The position numbers and the translations under genes were made by a program. Below are positions 63,648 through 64,000 of a stretch of 64,000 nucleotides of DNA, in pieces. The DNA lies in assembly GCF_020443705.1 (NCBI RefSeq), contig NZ_JAIZZK010000007.1, forward strand, positions 62,001 to 126,000. Direction: 5' to 3'. Origin of the DNA: Clostridium algoriphilum (GTDB lineage Bacteria > Bacillota > Clostridia > Clostridiales > Clostridiaceae). How positions within the stretch are numbered: the stretch's first letter is position 1; each line of letters opens with the position of its first letter. The notes under the pieces were generated by a model. It was given only the letters and a program-made list of their open reading frames with translations, was not told the origin of the DNA and ran no database searches.

Positions 63648-64000
63648 ATGACTGAATTAAGACAAATTTACAAATGTGGAATATGTGGAAATATAGTTGA
63701 AGTGGTTCATAACTCTGGAGGAACTTTAGTATGTTGCGGAAAAAATATGGTGCTTAAAGAAGAAAATACTCAAGAGGCAGCAGTCGAGAAACATATACCA
63801 GTTATTGAAAAAATACAAGGTGGAATTAAAGTTAAGGTTGGAGCAGTAGAACATCCATCACTTGAGGAACACCATATTGAATTTATAGAAGTACACACAG
63901 AGAATAAAGTCTACAGAAAATATTTAAAACCAGGAGAAAAACCAGAAGCTGAATTCAAAATAGACGAAGAAGTGTTATTTGTAAGAGAATATTGTAATTT
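63648..64000 (+). CDS. dfx: Desulfoferrodoxin (superoxide reductase), 3' end cut by window
   Basis: Reduces superoxide to peroxide without making oxygen, a defence used by strict anaerobes. The visible 117 codons include the N-terminal rubredoxin-like iron site (YKCGICGN with CCGKNM) and the catalytic iron site ligands EKHIPV, EHPSLEEHHIEFIE and the final EYCN, so both iron centres are present (2Fe type). The family usually has about 125 residues, so only some eight residues are missing beyond base 64000. Start ATG 63648 follows AAGGAGGG. Confidence 0.95.
   Translation, partial: MTELRQIYKCGICGNIVEVVHNSGGTLVCCGKNMVLKEENTQEAAVEKHIPVIEKIQGGIKVKVGAVEHPSLEEHHIEFIEVHTENKVYRKYLKPGEKPEAEFKIDEEVLFVREYCN

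Overview
The window is low-GC DNA from an anaerobic, endospore-forming member of the Clostridia, most likely Clostridium sensu stricto. The evidence is the dnaE-pfkA-pyk order, a GerA-type germination locus, SPOCS-like and DUF3231 spore-type proteins, a sigma-54 cysteine desulfidase locus, superoxide reductase at the right edge, and very AT-rich intergenic DNA with many U-tailed hairpin terminators. It reads as chromosomal: I see no phage, plasmid, transposase or CRISPR array, and no tRNA or rRNA gene.

Layout. 1-3.5 kb: end of dnaE, then pfkA and pyk behind a promoter and a CggR-like operator. 3.7-7.2 kb: a DUF1540 protein, a 23S rRNA uracil methyltransferase and an orphan GT-A-like glycosyltransferase. 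7.3-9.5 kb: a Na+/alanine-type symporter and signal peptidase I. 9.9-15.2 kb: a peptide-use cluster of OPT transporter, stand-alone PqqD-like protein, PepV-type dipeptidase and dipeptide epimerase. 15.3-18.7 kb: a HelD-type ATPase, then DUF421/DUF4363 on the minus strand. 18.7-22.1 kb: a sigma-54 activator, a canonical -24/-12 promoter and an L-cysteine desulfidase. 22.1-22.4 kb: 6S RNA. 22.5-25.8 kb: a three-gene operon of a 22-residue-repeat protein, a MoxR-like AAA ATPase and a VWA protein with an HExxH motif. 25.9-29.2 kb: truA, a 232-bp fold-back element, a DUF362 ferredoxin-like protein and a LysR regulator.

29.4-32.9 kb: a heterodimeric ABC exporter. 33.2-36.8 kb: a GerA-type germinant receptor operon in which the B and C genes each carry a one-base frameshift. 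37-39.2 kb: DUF3231 protein and iron-type alcohol dehydrogenase on the minus strand. 39.6-43.9 kb: a MarR regulator and a second heterodimeric ABC exporter behind a consensus promoter and operator-like repeats. 44.1-46.7 kb: asnB (minus) and luxS. 46.8-49.6 kb: a lysine riboswitch with terminator, then lysC and lysA. 50-54.2 kb: an EctA-like acetyltransferase, a SPOCS-like protein, a CDF metal transporter and an M18 aminopeptidase. 54.4-63 kb: one 2,876-residue cyclic beta-1,2-glucan synthase-like protein. 63-64 kb: a small acidic protein of unknown function and a truncated desulfoferrodoxin gene.

Most promising for follow-up: the repeat protein/MoxR/VWA-metallopeptidase operon, the giant glucan synthase, the doubly frameshifted germination operon (one lesion sits in a textbook A AAA AAC heptamer), the fold-back element, and the stand-alone PqqD-like protein among peptide-use genes. 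Family calls come from motif recognition in the translated sequence; no database search was run.
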